From the NCBI GenBank assembly GCA_947331495.1, contig CAMZOI010000001.1, forward strand, positions 1,488,001 through 1,552,000: a DNA stretch of 64,000 bases, read 5' to 3'. This document shows, piece by piece, positions 52,886 to 63,754 of this stretch; within the stretch, counting starts at the first letter, position 1; each line of letters begins with the position of its first letter. The translations under genes and the position numbers were made by a program. Source of the stretch: Erythrobacteraceae bacterium Alg239-R51. Its GTDB lineage: Bacteria; Pseudomonadota; Alphaproteobacteria; Sphingomonadales; Sphingomonadaceae. The notes below the pieces were generated by a model that saw only the letters and a list, made by a program, of their open reading frames with translations, had not been told where the DNA came from and did not search any database.

Positions 52886-54099
52886 GCCACGGCATGCAAA
52901 TCGAGGAATCGCCCACCACCGGTGACGAGGTTATCACCAATTATACCATCAATTTCGGACCTCAGCACCCGGCTGCGCACGGCGTTTTGCGCATGGTCAT
53001 GGAACTGGATGGCGAGATTATCGAGCGGATCGATCCGCATGTCGGACTGCTCCATCGCGGCACCGAAAAGCTGATCGAGCACAAAACCTACCTCCAGGCG
53101 CTGCCCTATTTCGACCGTCTCGATTATTGTAGCCCGCTGGCGCAGGAATACAGTTATGTCTTGGCAATCGAAAAGCTTCTCAATGTCGAAGTTCCCGAAC
53201 GGGCGCAGTATCTGCGCGTGCTGTTTGCGGAATTGACGCGCATATCGAACCACATGCTCAATATCGGTGCGCATGTGATGGATGTCGGCGCGATGACGCC
53301 GAACCTGTGGGTGTTCGAGCTGCGCGAAGACTGCATGAACTTCTTCGAACGGGCGTCGGGCGCACGCATGCACAGCGCCTATTTCCGACCCGGCGGCGTC
53401 CATCAGGACGTGCCCGAAAAACTGCTGGTCGATATCGGGGAATGGCTGGATAATCGTCTGCCCGAACTGTTCGGCGATGCGATGAGCCTCGTGCTCGACA
53501 ACCGTATCTTCAAGCAGCGCAATGTCGATATCGCGGTGGTGAGCAAGGACGATGCCATTGCATGGGGCTTCTCCGGCCCGATGATCCGCGCCGCCGGCAT
53601 TCCCTGGGATTTGCGCAAGTCGCAACCTTATGACGTTTACGATCGGATGGAGTTCGACATCCCCGTCGGAACCAATTCGGATTGTTACGACCGTTTCGCG
53701 GTGCGCGTGAAGGAAGTCTACGAAAGCAAGAAGATCATCAAGCAGTGTCTTGCGCAGATGCCTTCCGGCCCGATCGCCAGCGACGATCGCAAGGTCGCTC
53801 CGCCCAAGCGCGCCGAGATGAAGCAATCGATGGAAGCGCTGATCCACCACTTCAAGCTCTACACCGAGGGTTTTCATGTGCCTGCGGGAGAGGTCTACGT
53901 GGCGACCGAAAGCCCCAAGGGCGAATTCGGCGTCTATCTGGTCAGCGACGGAAGCAACAAGCCCTACCGCTGCAAGATCCGCCCGACCGCCTTCAGCCAC
54001 CTTCAGGCGATGGACTTCATGAGCCGCGGCCATATGCTGCCTGACGCTACCGCCATTCTCGGCGCGATCGACGTCGTGTTCGGGGAGTGTGACCGGTGA
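52882..54099 (+). CDS. nuoD: NADH-quinone oxidoreductase subunit D
   Basis: A 405-residue 49-kDa-type subunit that forms the quinone-binding cavity with NuoB. Motifs are [20 protein letters not shown] with the conserved His, [29 protein letters not shown] [17 protein letters not shown], and [16 protein letters not shown] [20 protein letters not shown]. The ending [20 protein letters not shown] with R is the standard C-terminus. The ATG at 52882 overlaps the stop of the preceding lipoprotein gene. The following small membrane gene overlaps its own stop by four bases. Confidence 0.97.
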   Translation: MSHGMQIEESPTTGDEVITNYTINFGPQHPAAHGVLRMVMELDGEIIERIDPHVGLLHRGTEKLIEHKTYLQALPYFDRLDYCSPLAQEYSYVLAIEKLLNVEVPERAQYLRVLFAELTRISNHMLNIGAHVMDVGAMTPNLWVFELREDCMNFFERASGARMHSAYFRPGGVHQDVPEKLLVDIGEWLDNRLPELFGDAMSLVLDNRIFKQRNVDIAVVSKDDAIAWGFSGPMIRAAGIPWDLRKSQPYDVYDRMEFDIPVGTNSDCYDRFAVRVKEVYESKKIIKQCLAQMPSGPIASDDRKVAPPKRAEMKQSMEALIHHFKLYTEGFHVPAGEVYVATESPKGEFGVYLVSDGSNKPYRCKIRPTAFSHLQAMDFMSRGHMLPDATAILGAIDVVFGECDR

Positions 54100-54278
54100 T
54101 CGCGCGCGAAATCTTCATCTTTGTTTTGGCTTTCGCGGCGTTTGCCTCCGCTGTGGCGGCATACCTGTTCACCTTCCACGGCGAGAGCTCGCTCAAGGAA
54201 GTCCTATCGACCGCATTTGCTGCCATCATCGGCCTATATGCCGGCCGCTATTTGGAACACAGGTTGACGCATGGCTGA
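54096..54278 (+). CDS. Small membrane protein between nuoD and nuoE
   Basis: A 60-residue protein from a GTG that overlaps the nuoD stop. It has one hydrophobic segment near the N-terminus ([20 protein letters not shown]), a polar turn (HGESSLKE) and a second weaker one ([18 protein letters not shown]), so it may span the membrane twice. It overlaps nuoE by eight bases at the end. I do not recognise it as a known complex I subunit. Its place inside an overlapping gene string argues that it is a real gene. Confidence 0.65.
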   Translation: MIAREIFIFVLAFAAFASAVAAYLFTFHGESSLKEVLSTAFAAIIGLYAGRYLEHRLTHG

Positions 54279-54939
54279 CCGCTCTCCTGCTCCCGATACA
54301 CCCGAACTGCGCGAGCGTTGGGGCGGCTTCGAGTTTACCGAAGCCTACCGCGAGCGCGCCGACATGGCGATTGCGCGCTATCCCGAGGGACGGCAGCGCT
54401 CGGCGGTGATGCCGTTGCTCGACCTTGCCCAGCGGCAGGTAGGCGAAGAAACCGATACGCAGGGTTGGCTGCCGCTCCCGGTGATTGAATATGTCGCCGA
54501 CTATCTCGACATGCCGGTGATCCGCGTTCTCGAGGTCGCCACCTTTTATTTCATGTACAACCTCGTTCCGGTGGGGAAATACCACGTGCAGGTCTGCGGC
54601 ACCACGCCGTGCATGCTGCGCGGCTCTGACGCCTTGCTCGAAACGTGCGCTAAGCGCGGCATGCGCAAGGGACACGTATCGGAAGACGGGCTTTGGACGC
54701 TGACCGAAGTCGAATGCATGGGCAATTGCGCCACCGCGCCGATGGTCCAGATCAACGACGACAATTACGAGGATCTGACACCCGAACGGCTCAACGCCGT
54801 GCTCGATGCGTTGGCAGCTGGCGAGAAGCCCAAGCCTGGCACGCAGGAACCGGGACGCCACACCAGCGAGCCTGCCGGTGGTCCTACCACGCTGAAGGAA
54901 ATGGTCGACGCCAATCACGACTACAGGAGCGAGTGGTGA
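54271..54939 (+). CDS. nuoE: NADH-quinone oxidoreductase subunit E
   Basis: A 222-residue 24-kDa-type subunit with the [2Fe-2S] N1a cluster. The four ligands are in VQVCGTTPCMLRGSDALLE and ECMGNCATAPMVQINDDNY. The preceding LPVIEYVADYLDMPVIRVLE and ATFYFMYNLVPVGKYHVQ are usual. The protein ends in a polar tail (PGRHTSEPAGGPTTLKEMVD). The ATG of the start follows GACGC and overlaps the small membrane gene. The stop overlaps the GTG of the next small gene. Confidence 0.96.
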   Translation: MADRSPAPDTPELRERWGGFEFTEAYRERADMAIARYPEGRQRSAVMPLLDLAQRQVGEETDTQGWLPLPVIEYVADYLDMPVIRVLEVATFYFMYNLVPVGKYHVQVCGTTPCMLRGSDALLETCAKRGMRKGHVSEDGLWTLTEVECMGNCATAPMVQINDDNYEDLTPERLNAVLDALAAGEKPKPGTQEPGRHTSEPAGGPTTLKEMVDANHDYRSEW

Positions 54940-55115
54940 AAGGAAGCTCATCCGCCATGCTGTGGATCGGCATCATCCTGATCGTTGTCGGGGTGCTGAT
55001 CGACGTGCTGACTGTTTCGTACGTCATCGGAACCACGCTCATCGTGATCGGCGTGCTGCTAGTTGCATTGCGCGCCGGAAAGGGCCGGTCAAAAGGAAGC
55101 GAGGAGGATCACTGA
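54936..55115 (+). CDS. Small two-helix membrane protein after nuoE
   Basis: A 59-residue protein from a GTG overlapping the nuoE stop (GTGA). It has two membrane segments (MLWIGIILIVVGVLIDVL and YVIGTTLIVIGVLLVAL) and a basic tail (RAGKGRSKGSEEDH), suggesting a C-terminus facing the cytosol. AAGGAAGC just inside could instead serve an internal ATG at 54957. The stop overlaps the ATG of the next small gene. No family recognised. Confidence 0.65.
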   Translation: MKGSSSAMLWIGIILIVVGVLIDVLTVSYVIGTTLIVIGVLLVALRAGKGRSKGSEEDH

Positions 55116-55258
55116 TGGATAGCGATCTTCTCACGATAATCCTGACAATCATCGCCATCGTCATCGCCTGGAAAGTGTTCAAGGGCGTCATCAAGACAGT
55201 CGCGCTGGCGGTGATCCTGATCGCCGCCGCGATCTTCGTATTCGGAGGGTTCGCCTGA
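55115..55258 (+). CDS. Small single-helix membrane protein before nuoF
   Basis: A 47-residue, very hydrophobic protein ([20 protein letters not shown], then [20 protein letters not shown] and FVFGGFA) from an ATG preceded by GAGGAGG at eight bases. It probably spans the membrane once or twice. Its TGA overlaps the nuoF ATG, so it is translationally coupled. It has the size of minor single-helix accessory subunits seen in other respiratory complexes, but no homology is recognised. Confidence 0.65.
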   Translation: MDSDLLTIILTIIAIVIAWKVFKGVIKTVALAVILIAAAIFVFGGFA

Positions 55259-56550
55259 TGCTTCAGGACAAGGACCGCATCTTTACCAACCTCTATGGCT
55301 TTCAGGACTGGGGATTGAAGGCAGCGCAACAACGCGGCGACTGGGACAATACCAAGGCGCTGATCGCGCGCGGGCACGACGATATCATCGAGGAAATGAA
55401 GACCAGCGGCCTTCGCGGGCGCGGTGGTGCAGGTTTTCCCACCGGCCTCAAATGGTCGTTCATGCCCAAGGAAAGCAAGGACGGTCGGCCGAGTTTCCTT
55501 GTCATCAATGCCGACGAGTCCGAGCCAGGTTCCTGTAAGGACAGGGAAATCATCCGCCACGATCCGCACAAGCTGATCGAAGGTGCGCTGGTGGCCGGAT
55601 ATGCCATGCGCGCACGAGCGGCCTATATCTACATTCGCGGGGAATATATCCGCGAGGCCGAAGTGCTACAAGAAGCTGTGAATCAAGCGTATGATCAAGG
55701 GCTGATCGGACGCAATGCGTGCGGTTCGGGGTATGATTTCGACGTTTTCGTCCACCGTGGAGCCGGCGCCTATATCTGCGGCGAAGAAACCGCGATGATC
55801 GAGAGCTTGGAAGGCAAGAAAGGCCAGCCGCGCCTCAAGCCACCTTTTCCGGCGGGGGCGGGCCTTTATGGCTGCCCGACCACTGTCAACAATGTCGAAA
55901 GCATCGCGGTGGTGCCGACTATCCTTCGGCGTGGCGGAAGCTGGTTTGCCAGCTTCGGGCGCGAGAACAACCACGGGACCAAACTCTTTCAGATATCAGG
56001 CCATGTCGAACGGCCATGCGTGGTCGAAGAAGCACTTTCCATTCCCTTTGGCGAGCTGATCGAAAAGCATTGTGGCGGGATAATCGGGGGGAAGGACAAT
56101 CTTCTTGCCGTGATTCCCGGCGGTTCATCGGTGCCACTGGTGCCGGCCGAACAGATCTGGGACGCGCCGATGGATTTCGATGGGCTCAAGGATCTCGGCT
56201 CGGGCCTCGGCACGGCGGGCGTGATCGTGATGGACAAATCGACCGACATCGTCCGCGCGATTTCTCGCATCAGCTATTTCTACAAGCACGAGAGCTGCGG
56301 CCAGTGCACCCCCTGCCGCGAGGGTACGGGCTGGATGTGGCGCATGATGGAACGCCTACGGGTGGGCGATGCGGCGGTTGAGGAGATCGACATGCTCCAC
56401 CAGGTCACGAAGCAGGTCGAAGGCCACACCATCTGCGCTTTGGGCGACGCGGCGGCGTGGCCAATCCAGGGGCTGATCCGGCATTTCCGTCCGGAGCTTG
56501 AGCGGCGCATCGAAGAGCATAATGCGAAGTTCGCGGAGGCGGCGGAATGA
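55258..56550 (+). CDS. nuoF: NADH-quinone oxidoreductase subunit F
   Basis: A 430-residue 51-kDa-type subunit that binds NADH, FMN and the N3 [4Fe-4S] cluster. NADH-binding loop [20 protein letters not shown] is followed by [20 protein letters not shown] (FMN), [20 protein letters not shown] and the N3 ligands [20 protein letters not shown], with a late Cys in [16 protein letters not shown]. Length matches the family. The ATG overlaps the upstream small gene; the end overlaps the secreted protein gene by four bases. Confidence 0.97.
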   Translation: MLQDKDRIFTNLYGFQDWGLKAAQQRGDWDNTKALIARGHDDIIEEMKTSGLRGRGGAGFPTGLKWSFMPKESKDGRPSFLVINADESEPGSCKDREIIRHDPHKLIEGALVAGYAMRARAAYIYIRGEYIREAEVLQEAVNQAYDQGLIGRNACGSGYDFDVFVHRGAGAYICGEETAMIESLEGKKGQPRLKPPFPAGAGLYGCPTTVNNVESIAVVPTILRRGGSWFASFGRENNHGTKLFQISGHVERPCVVEEALSIPFGELIEKHCGGIIGGKDNLLAVIPGGSSVPLVPAEQIWDAPMDFDGLKDLGSGLGTAGVIVMDKSTDIVRAISRISYFYKHESCGQCTPCREGTGWMWRMMERLRVGDAAVEEIDMLHQVTKQVEGHTICALGDAAAWPIQGLIRHFRPELERRIEEHNAKFAEAAE

Positions 56551-57200
56551 AGAACTTCTGGGCCTTTATCGGCATGCTCGTGCTCGTCGCCTCTCCCGTG
56601 CAGGCTCAGCTCGCATCGGGCATGTCTGGCTTCTCGAGCGCGCCGACGTCCGCGAGCGAGGCTGAATACTGGATCATGATGCGCCGACTTGGCGCATGTC
56701 TGGCAGACAGCAAGAAGGGCCGCTCGATAGAGTTTCTTTCGACGACGCCCGGATCGCCGGAAGAGGATGCTGCTTTTCAGACGTTGTTTCATCGCAACAC
56801 GAACCGATGCATGGGTAACTTCGTCAGCGCGAACATGCTCCGCGCTCATATTCGTGGGTCAATTGCCGAAGGATTGTTCGAGCTGATGCCAAGCGATCGC
56901 AGGGCCGAGGGGCTCTCGCTTGGCAACGCGGCACCAAAAACTGTCACTTCTCTTCATGATTTCGCGGCATGCTATGTCGGTGCGAACCAGGCCGATGCCA
57001 TCCAGTTTCTCAACGAGACGAAAGTGGGAAGCAAGGGCGAGGTTGCTGCCATACGTCAGATGGTAGCCGATTTTAGCCCCTGCCTACCCGTAGGTGCCGA
57101 GGTACAGATCGTCCCGATCGACATCCGCATGGCCATTGCCGAGGCACTCTTTCATTCTGCCAATCGGCATCACGTTTCAAATTCGCAGGTCAGTCAGTAA
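56547..57200 (+). CDS. Secreted protein of unknown function inside the nuo operon
   Basis: A 217-residue hypothetical protein between nuoF and nuoG, sharing the last bases with both. [20 protein letters not shown] is a Sec signal peptide, cleaved before QLASGM. The mature part is largely helical with four Cys ([59 protein letters not shown]) that may form disulfides. I recognise no domain; similar cysteine-bearing exported proteins recur in sphingomonad genomes. It is not a known complex I subunit, and its transcript position suggests co-expression. Confidence 0.85.
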   Translation: MKNFWAFIGMLVLVASPVQAQLASGMSGFSSAPTSASEAEYWIMMRRLGACLADSKKGRSIEFLSTTPGSPEEDAAFQTLFHRNTNRCMGNFVSANMLRAHIRGSIAEGLFELMPSDRRAEGLSLGNAAPKTVTSLHDFAACYVGANQADAIQFLNETKVGSKGEVAAIRQMVADFSPCLPVGAEVQIVPIDIRMAIAEALFHSANRHHVSNSQVSQ

Positions 57201-59209
57201 TGCCTAAAGTCACCGTAGATGGAGAGGAGCTTGAAGTCCCCGAGGGCGCGACTGTCCTTCAGGCGTGCGAGCTTGCGGGCAAGGAAATCCCTCGCTTCTG
57301 CTATCACGAACGGCTATCCATTGCGGGCAATTGCCGGATGTGCCTGGTCGAGGTGAAGCCCGGCCCGCCCAAGCCGCAGGCGAGCTGCGCGCTGCCCGCC
57401 ACCGACGGCCAGGAAATCCGCACGGACAGCCAGATGGTCAAGACCGCGCGGGAAGGGGTGATGGAATTCCTGCTCATCAATCACCCTCTCGACTGCCCGA
57501 TCTGCGACCAGGGCGGCGAATGCGATCTGCAGGACCAGTCGATGATGTATGGTCGCGGTGCGACGCGCTACGACATGAACAAGCGCGCGGTGACCGAGAA
57601 ATACATGGGCCCGCTGATCAAGACGATCATGACCCGCTGCATCCACTGCACCCGCTGCGTACGTTTTTCCGAGGAAATCGCAGGAGTTGACGAGATCGGC
57701 GCGCTGGGTCGCGGCGAAGACATGCAGATCACTACCTATCTCGAACAGGCGGCGGAACACGAATTGTCGGCCAATGTGATCGACCTGTGCCCGGTCGGCG
57801 CGCTGACGTCGCGCCCCTATGCATTCGAGGCCCGGCCGTGGGAGCTCAAGAAGACCCTGAGCATCGACGTGTCCGACGCCGTCGGTGCCAATATCCGCCT
57901 CGACAGTCGCGGACGCGAAGTCATGCGCGCTCTTCCCCGCGTCAATGACGAGGTCAACGAGGAGTGGCTTTCCGACAAGGGCCGCTACCAGGTCGACGGC
58001 CTGTCCAGGCGCCGTCTCGACAAGGTTTTCATGAGGAAGCGCGGTAAACTCCAGCCGGCCAGCTGGGACGAGGCGTTCAAGGCCATCGCCAAGGTTAAGC
58101 CGGGCAAGAGCATCGCTGCGATAGCCGGCGACATGGTCGATTGCGAAACGATGTTCGCCGCAAAGGCGCTGCTCAAGGCCTGTGGCTCCAAACTGCTCGA
58201 AGGTCGTCAGACCGGCATGGACTACGATGTCTCCAACCTGGCGGCGGTCAACTTCAATTCGACCTTTGCGGGTATCGAAACCGCCGATGCGATCCTGATC
58301 GTGGGCAGCCATATCCGTTGGGAAGCGCCGCTGGTGAACGTGCGTGTCCGCAAGGCCGTGAAGCGCGGCGCGAAGGTGTTCGTAGTCGGGCCGCATTGGG
58401 ATACGACCTATCCGGCCGAGTTTCTCGGCGAGGACCTGGCTGTACTCGACAGGTTACCGGGTCATGTGTCGGACGCACTTTCCGACGCGGAGCGCCCGGC
58501 GATCATCATGGGTGGTGCTGCTCTGGCACAAGGAGCGCAGAAAGCGGGTGTCGCCCTGGCGGACAGTTTCAAAATGGTCCGCGATGGCTGGAACGGCTTC
58601 AACGTGCTGCATTTTTCCGCTGCCCGCATGGGCGGTCTCATGCTCGGCTATGCACAGAAGGGGGGCATGGCGGATATCGTCAAGGCCAAACCCAAGGTGG
58701 TGCTGAGTCTCGGTGCGGACGAGATGGATTTCCAACCCTTCGCCGACAGTCTCAAGGTGTATATCGGCCATCACGGTGACAAGGGTGCGCACGCAGCGGA
58801 CATAATCCTGCCGGGCGCGAGCTACGCCGAGAAGGATGGTACCTACGTCAATACCGAAGGCCGTGTGCAATTCGCCGAAAAGGCCGTGTTCGCTCCCGGT
58901 GACGCACGCGAGGACTGGACGATCCTGCGCGCGCTGGCCGACGCGTTGAAGGTGGAAGTCGGGTTTGACAGCTTCGCCGAGTTGCAGGGTGCGATGATCC
59001 GCGATGTTCCGGCTTTGGGCGAGGAAGGGTTGGCCGATTACGGTGCACTTCCCAAGGCCGATGGCGCCGCAAAGGCAAAGGGCACGATAGCGTCCTATCC
59101 GATCAAGGATTTCTACCTCACCAACACCATCGCCCGCGCCAGCGCCGTAATGCAACGTTGTTCGGCAGAACTGCTGCACGGAGAAGACATGCTGGAGGCG
59201 GCGGAATGA
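57200..59209 (+). CDS. nuoG: NADH-quinone oxidoreductase subunit G
   Basis: A 669-residue 75-kDa-type subunit that carries [2Fe-2S] N1b and [4Fe-4S] N4 and N5. The N1b ligands lie in [19 protein letters not shown] with a later Cys in [15 protein letters not shown]. The His/Cys site [20 protein letters not shown] (N5) and [19 protein letters not shown] (N4) follow, and the molybdopterin-oxidoreductase-like C-terminal half has lost cofactor sites, as is usual. The ATG overlaps the preceding secreted-protein gene. NuoH begins at the last four bases. Confidence 0.97.
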   Translation: MPKVTVDGEELEVPEGATVLQACELAGKEIPRFCYHERLSIAGNCRMCLVEVKPGPPKPQASCALPATDGQEIRTDSQMVKTAREGVMEFLLINHPLDCPICDQGGECDLQDQSMMYGRGATRYDMNKRAVTEKYMGPLIKTIMTRCIHCTRCVRFSEEIAGVDEIGALGRGEDMQITTYLEQAAEHELSANVIDLCPVGALTSRPYAFEARPWELKKTLSIDVSDAVGANIRLDSRGREVMRALPRVNDEVNEEWLSDKGRYQVDGLSRRRLDKVFMRKRGKLQPASWDEAFKAIAKVKPGKSIAAIAGDMVDCETMFAAKALLKACGSKLLEGRQTGMDYDVSNLAAVNFNSTFAGIETADAILIVGSHIRWEAPLVNVRVRKAVKRGAKVFVVGPHWDTTYPAEFLGEDLAVLDRLPGHVSDALSDAERPAIIMGGAALAQGAQKAGVALADSFKMVRDGWNGFNVLHFSAARMGGLMLGYAQKGGMADIVKAKPKVVLSLGADEMDFQPFADSLKVYIGHHGDKGAHAADIILPGASYAEKDGTYVNTEGRVQFAEKAVFAPGDAREDWTILRALADALKVEVGFDSFAELQGAMIRDVPALGEEGLADYGALPKADGAAKAKGTIASYPIKDFYLTNTIARASAVMQRCSAELLHGEDMLEAAE

Positions 59210-60252
59210 CCGAATTCTTCCAATCCCTGGGCATGAATTACGAATGGGCGTGGGGTGTTGCCACCATCGCGGGTATACTGCTCATCGCCCTGCCGCTGAT
59301 GCTGGCAGTGGCGATGGTGATCTATGTCGACCGAAAGGTCTGGGCGGCCATCAATTTGCGGCGCGGACCCAACGTGGTCGGGCCGTTTGGCCTGCTCCAG
59401 AGCTTTGCCGACGGATTGAAGGTGTTCCTACAGGAAACCATCATCCCAAGCGCGGCGAACAAGGGCATTTTCATCCTCGCGCCGATCGTTACCTTTACGG
59501 TGGCGCTGGCGGCCTGGGCGGTTGTGCCGTTCAGCGCGACCGCAGTGCTGGCGGACATCAATGTCGGCCTGCTCTATATCCTCGCGATCAGCTCGCTGTC
59601 GGTTTACGGCGTTGTCATGAGCGGGTGGGCATCGAATTCCAAGTACCCGTTCTTCTCCGCGATGCGCGCTGCCGCGCAGATGATCAGCTACGAAGTCTCG
59701 ATCGGCTTCATCCTGATCTGCGTGGTGCTGTTCGCGGGCACGTTCAATCTGAACGAGATCGTTCTTTCGCAAGCTGGCTTCGGCCTGGGCTTCGTGAATG
59801 CCTATGTCGTTCACCCGCTGCTGTTCCCGATGTGGGTGATGTTCTTCATCTCCAGCCTCGCGGAAACGCAGCGCGTGCCTTTCGACCTGACCGAGGCTGA
59901 ATCCGAACTCGTCGCCGGTTACCAGACCGAATATTCCTCGATGAGCTTCGCGCTTTTCTGGCTTGGCGAATACGCCAATATCCTGCTGATGTGCGTGCTG
60001 AACGCGATCCTGTTCTTCGGTGGCTGGCTGCCCCCGTTCGATTGGGAACCGCTCTATTACGTGCCTGGCATCGTCTGGCTGCTGCTCAAGACGTTCTTTT
60101 TCTTCTTCATGTTCAGCTGGGTCATGGCCACGGTTCCGCGCTACCGCTACGATCAGCTAATGCGTCTGGGCTGGAAGGTGTTCCTTCCGCTTAGCCTGGG
60201 CTTCGTCGTCATCATATCCGGCTATCTGATGGCCACTGGACATTACGGATGA
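59206..60252 (+). CDS. nuoH: NADH-quinone oxidoreductase subunit H
   Basis: A 348-residue polytopic subunit that links the quinone site to the proton-pumping arm. About eight helices are visible, with family motifs [80 protein letters not shown] and [20 protein letters not shown]. The ATG at 59206 overlaps the nuoG stop. The 3' end overlaps nuoI by four bases. Confidence 0.97.
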   Translation: MTEFFQSLGMNYEWAWGVATIAGILLIALPLMLAVAMVIYVDRKVWAAINLRRGPNVVGPFGLLQSFADGLKVFLQETIIPSAANKGIFILAPIVTFTVALAAWAVVPFSATAVLADINVGLLYILAISSLSVYGVVMSGWASNSKYPFFSAMRAAAQMISYEVSIGFILICVVLFAGTFNLNEIVLSQAGFGLGFVNAYVVHPLLFPMWVMFFISSLAETQRVPFDLTEAESELVAGYQTEYSSMSFALFWLGEYANILLMCVLNAILFFGGWLPPFDWEPLYYVPGIVWLLLKTFFFFFMFSWVMATVPRYRYDQLMRLGWKVFLPLSLGFVVIISGYLMATGHYG

Positions 60253-60734
60253 GTATCGCACAAACCATCAAAGCCTTTACCTTGTGGGAGTTCGTGAAGG
60301 CGCACGCGCTCACGTTGAAGTACTTCTTCAAGCCCAAGGTGACGATCAACTATCCGTTCGAGAAGAACCCGATCAGCCCGCGGTTTCGCGGCGAGCATGC
60401 GTTGCGCCGTTATCCCAACGGGGAGGAGCGTTGCATCGCGTGCAAGTTGTGCGAGGCAGTGTGCCCGGCGCAGGCGATCACCATCGAATCCGAACCACGC
60501 GAGGACGGCAGCCGCCGGACGACGCGCTACGACATCGACATGACAAAGTGCATCTATTGCGGTTTCTGCCAGGAAGCTTGCCCGGTCGATGCCGTGGTCG
60601 AGGGGCCGAACTTCGAATACGCCACCGAAACGCGCGAGGAACTGCTCTACGACAAGGCGAAACTGCTGGCCAACGGGGACAAGTGGGAGCGGGCGATCGC
60701 CGCGAACCTTGAAGCCGACGCGCCCTACCGCTAA
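60249..60734 (+). CDS. nuoI: NADH-quinone oxidoreductase subunit I
   Basis: A 161-residue ferredoxin-like subunit with two [4Fe-4S] clusters (N6a and N6b) on the path from NuoG to NuoB. The ligands are in [18 protein letters not shown] and [18 protein letters not shown]. The N-terminal amphipathic part ([20 protein letters not shown]) and the MTKCIYCGF spacing match the alphaproteobacterial form. The ATG overlaps nuoH. A gap of 27 bases separates it from nuoJ. Confidence 0.97.
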   Translation: MSIAQTIKAFTLWEFVKAHALTLKYFFKPKVTINYPFEKNPISPRFRGEHALRRYPNGEERCIACKLCEAVCPAQAITIESEPREDGSRRTTRYDIDMTKCIYCGFCQEACPVDAVVEGPNFEYATETREELLYDKAKLLANGDKWERAIAANLEADAPYR

Positions 60735-60761
60735 CCGCCGCGCCAACAAGAACCGGGGCCC

Positions 60762-61385
60762 ATGATTCAGACCGTCGCCTTTTACCTTTTTTCCGTGCTT
60801 GTAATCGCGAGCGCCGTCATGGTCATCATGGCGCGCAATCCGGTGCATTCGGTGCTTTGGCTTATCCTGGCCTTCTTCAACGCGGCGGGACTCATGGTCC
60901 TTGTGGGCGCCGAGTTCATCGCGATGCTGCTGGTCATCGTCTATGTCGGCGCTGTCGCCGTGCTGTTCCTTTTCGTGGTCATGATGCTCGACATCGACTT
61001 TGCGGAGTTGCGGGCCGGGTTCGTCAAGAACTTCCCGCTGGGCATTGCGATTGCGTTGGTATTGCTGGCCGAGCTGGTGCTTGGAATCGGCGCATATCGT
61101 GCGGGCATGATCGAACTGGGCGTCGCCAGCGTGGCAACAGCGCCAGTCCTGTCGGCCTCGAACACCGCCAGCCTTGGCGCAGTGCTCTACCGCGATTACC
61201 TGTTCCTGTTTGAAGCGGCAGGACTGATCCTGCTGGTCGCGATGATCGGCGCGATCGTGCTCACGCACCGCCGGCGGCCCGAAGGGGCCCGCGGACATCA
61301 GGACATCGGTAAACAGGTCCGCCGCGATCCCGAAAAGGCGACCGTCATGCGGCAACCCGAAATCGGGAAGGGGATCGATCTGTGA
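60762..61385 (+). CDS. nuoJ: NADH-quinone oxidoreductase subunit J
   Basis: A 207-residue membrane subunit with five hydrophobic helices, including [40 protein letters not shown] and the pi-bulge region [20 protein letters not shown]. The C-terminus has a longer polar tail ([20 protein letters not shown]) than E. coli NuoJ. The stop overlaps the GTG of nuoK. Confidence 0.95.
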   Translation: MIQTVAFYLFSVLVIASAVMVIMARNPVHSVLWLILAFFNAAGLMVLVGAEFIAMLLVIVYVGAVAVLFLFVVMMLDIDFAELRAGFVKNFPLGIAIALVLLAELVLGIGAYRAGMIELGVASVATAPVLSASNTASLGAVLYRDYLFLFEAAGLILLVAMIGAIVLTHRRRPEGARGHQDIGKQVRRDPEKATVMRQPEIGKGIDL

Positions 61386-61687
61386 TCGGCATCGAACATT
61401 ATATCGTCGTGAGTGCGATCCTGTTCGTGCTCGGCGTGCTGGGCATTTTTCTTAACCGCAAGAACATCATCGTCATTCTGATGGCGATCGAGCTGATCCT
61501 GCTGGCGGTGAACATCAACCTCGTCGCGTTCAGCGCCTTTCTGGGTGATCTCGTGGGCCAGGTTTTCGCGATGTTCGTGCTGACCGTTGCGGCGGGCGAA
61601 GCGGCGATCGGGCTCGCCATTCTCGTCATCTACTTCCGCGGTCGCGGTACCATCGCCGTCGACGATGTCGACCGGCTCAGGGGGTAA
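61382..61687 (+). CDS. nuoK: NADH-quinone oxidoreductase subunit K
   Basis: A 101-residue MrpC-like subunit with three helices ([40 protein letters not shown], and [20 protein letters not shown]). Conserved Glu residues for proton transfer are in MAIELIL and AAGEAAIG. The GTG start overlaps the nuoJ stop (GTGA). It is six bases before nuoL. Confidence 0.96.
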   Translation: MIGIEHYIVVSAILFVLGVLGIFLNRKNIIVILMAIELILLAVNINLVAFSAFLGDLVGQVFAMFVLTVAAGEAAIGLAILVIYFRGRGTIAVDDVDRLRG

Positions 61688-61693
61688 GCGCCG

Positions 61694-63754
61694 GTGCATC
61701 CGATCATTGCCATCGTTTTCCTGCCGCTGATTGCGGCGATCGTAGCCGGACTGGCAAACAAGGCCGTGCCAAGCGTGTTCGCAAAGGCGATCACCACCGG
61801 CGCATTGTTCATCAGCTGCGCGCTGAGCTGGCCGATATTCCTCGGCTTCGTAGGCGGAACGGCAGAAACTTCGGTCATTCCGGTTCTGCAGTGGGTGCAG
61901 TCGGGAAGTCTCGACTTCGACTGGGCGTTGCGCGTCGATACGCTGACCGCGGTGATGCTGGTCGTGATCACCACCGTGTCCGCACTCGTTCATCTTTATA
62001 GCTGGGGCTATATGGACGAAGATCCGGACCAGCCGCGCTTCTTTGCCTATCTTTCGCTGTTCACTTTCGCGATGCTGATGCTGGTGACTGCGGACAATCT
62101 CGTGCAGATGTTCTTCGGTTGGGAAGGGGTGGGGCTTGCCAGCTACCTCCTGATCGGCTTCTGGTTCAAGAAGCCGAGCGCCAATGCCGCGGCAATCAAG
62201 GCCTTCGTGGTCAATCGCGTTGGCGATCTCGGCTTCATGCTCGGCATCTTCGGGACCTTCTGGGTCTTCGGTACCGTGTCGATCCCCGAGATCCTTGAGG
62301 CCGCGCCTTCGATGAGCGGGTCGAGCATCGGATTCCTCGGCATGCGTGTCCAGACGATGGATGTCCTGTGCATCCTGCTGTTCATCGGGGCGATGGGCAA
62401 ATCGGCTCAGCTCGGCCTGCATACCTGGCTGCCCGACGCGATGGAGGGGCCCACGCCCGTCTCAGCGCTCATCCACGCCGCGACCATGGTGACCGCCGGC
62501 GTATTCATGGTTTGCCGCCTGTCGCCCATGTTCGAGGCAGCGCCGGTTGCGCTGGGGGTTGTCACCTTTATCGGAGCGGCGACCTGCATCTTTGCCGCAA
62601 CGGTCGGCACGACCCAGTGGGACATCAAGCGCGTCATTGCTTATTCAACGTGCTCGCAGCTCGGTTACATGTTCTTTGCCGCAGGCGTCGGAGCCTACGG
62701 AGCAGCGATGTTCCACCTTTTCACCCACGCTTTCTTCAAGGCGCTGTTGTTCTTGGGCGCGGGCAGCGTGATCCACGCCATGCACCACGAACAGGACATG
62801 CGCTATTACGGCGCGCTGCGTAAGGAAATTCCGCTGACGTTCTGGGCCATGTTGGCAGGTACTTTGGCCATAACCGGTGTCGGGGTTTACCATCTCGGTC
62901 TGGGCTTTGCAGGGTTCTGGTCGAAGGATGCCATCATCGAAGTTGCCTTCGCGCGTGGCACCGAACTTGGCATGTTCGCCTTCTGGATGGGAGTGTTCGC
63001 CGCGCTGCTGACCAGTTTCTACAGTTGGCGCCTGATGTTCCTGACCTTCTGGGGCAAGCCCCGCTGGGCCGATAGCGAGCATATCCAGCATGCGGTACAC
63101 CACGGCCACGACGAGCCAGAGGATCACAATCCCGCCGCGCAGGAAGATGCAGGCCATGATGTGCGTCATGATGTACCGTCGCCGAATTACAATGCCGGAA
63201 CGGGCGGCTATCATCCGCATGAAAGCCCGTTGACCATGTTGATCCCGCTTGGTCTTCTTTCGATCGGCGCCGTCCTTGCTGGGCAGTTTTTCGCGCCCGC
63301 TTTTCTCGACAGCGCAGCGTTCTGGAACGGCTCGATTTTCTATAACGAGCCGCTGATCCATGCCATGCATGCGGTTCCCTATCTTGTGAAATATGCCGCA
63401 TTCATCGTGATGCTGCTCGGTCTGGCGATCGCGTGGTTTGCCTATATCAAGAACACCAGCATTCCGGGCAAGGCAGTCGAACAACTGGGTCCGGTCTATC
63501 GCTTCCTCTACAGCAAGTGGTATTTCGACGAACTCTACCATTACCTGTTCGTGGTTCCTGCCTTCTGGCTCGGCCGCCAGTTCTGGAAGCTTGGCGATAT
63601 CGGTACGATCGATCGCTTCGGGCCGAATGGCGTAGCCTGGATCGTCGAGAAAGGCTCGGTCGGTGCGCGTAAGTTCCAGACCGGCTATCTTTATAGCTAT
63701 GCGTTGGTGATGCTGCTGGGCCTCGTCGCGGCGATCACCTGGGTACTGTTCTGA
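61694..63754 (+). CDS. nuoL: NADH-quinone oxidoreductase subunit L
   Basis: A 686-residue antiporter-like proton-pumping subunit. Antiporter motifs include [20 protein letters not shown] with its Glu, [40 protein letters not shown] with the conserved Lys/His environment, and [21 protein letters not shown] polar His-rich stretch ([20 protein letters not shown]) replaces a loop between helices in the C-terminal half, before the long lateral helix. The start is a GTG at 61694. The stop shares a base with the nuoM ATG. Confidence 0.97.
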   Translation: MHPIIAIVFLPLIAAIVAGLANKAVPSVFAKAITTGALFISCALSWPIFLGFVGGTAETSVIPVLQWVQSGSLDFDWALRVDTLTAVMLVVITTVSALVHLYSWGYMDEDPDQPRFFAYLSLFTFAMLMLVTADNLVQMFFGWEGVGLASYLLIGFWFKKPSANAAAIKAFVVNRVGDLGFMLGIFGTFWVFGTVSIPEILEAAPSMSGSSIGFLGMRVQTMDVLCILLFIGAMGKSAQLGLHTWLPDAMEGPTPVSALIHAATMVTAGVFMVCRLSPMFEAAPVALGVVTFIGAATCIFAATVGTTQWDIKRVIAYSTCSQLGYMFFAAGVGAYGAAMFHLFTHAFFKALLFLGAGSVIHAMHHEQDMRYYGALRKEIPLTFWAMLAGTLAITGVGVYHLGLGFAGFWSKDAIIEVAFARGTELGMFAFWMGVFAALLTSFYSWRLMFLTFWGKPRWADSEHIQHAVHHGHDEPEDHNPAAQEDAGHDVRHDVPSPNYNAGTGGYHPHESPLTMLIPLGLLSIGAVLAGQFFAPAFLDSAAFWNGSIFYNEPLIHAMHAVPYLVKYAAFIVMLLGLAIAWFAYIKNTSIPGKAVEQLGPVYRFLYSKWYFDELYHYLFVVPAFWLGRQFWKLGDIGTIDRFGPNGVAWIVEKGSVGARKFQTGYLYSYALVMLLGLVAAITWVLF

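Noticed and set aside
61298-62422. Open frame on the minus strand across nuoJ-nuoL
   Set aside because: Shadow of the nuo genes with His/Asp/Arg-rich composition and no ribosome site.
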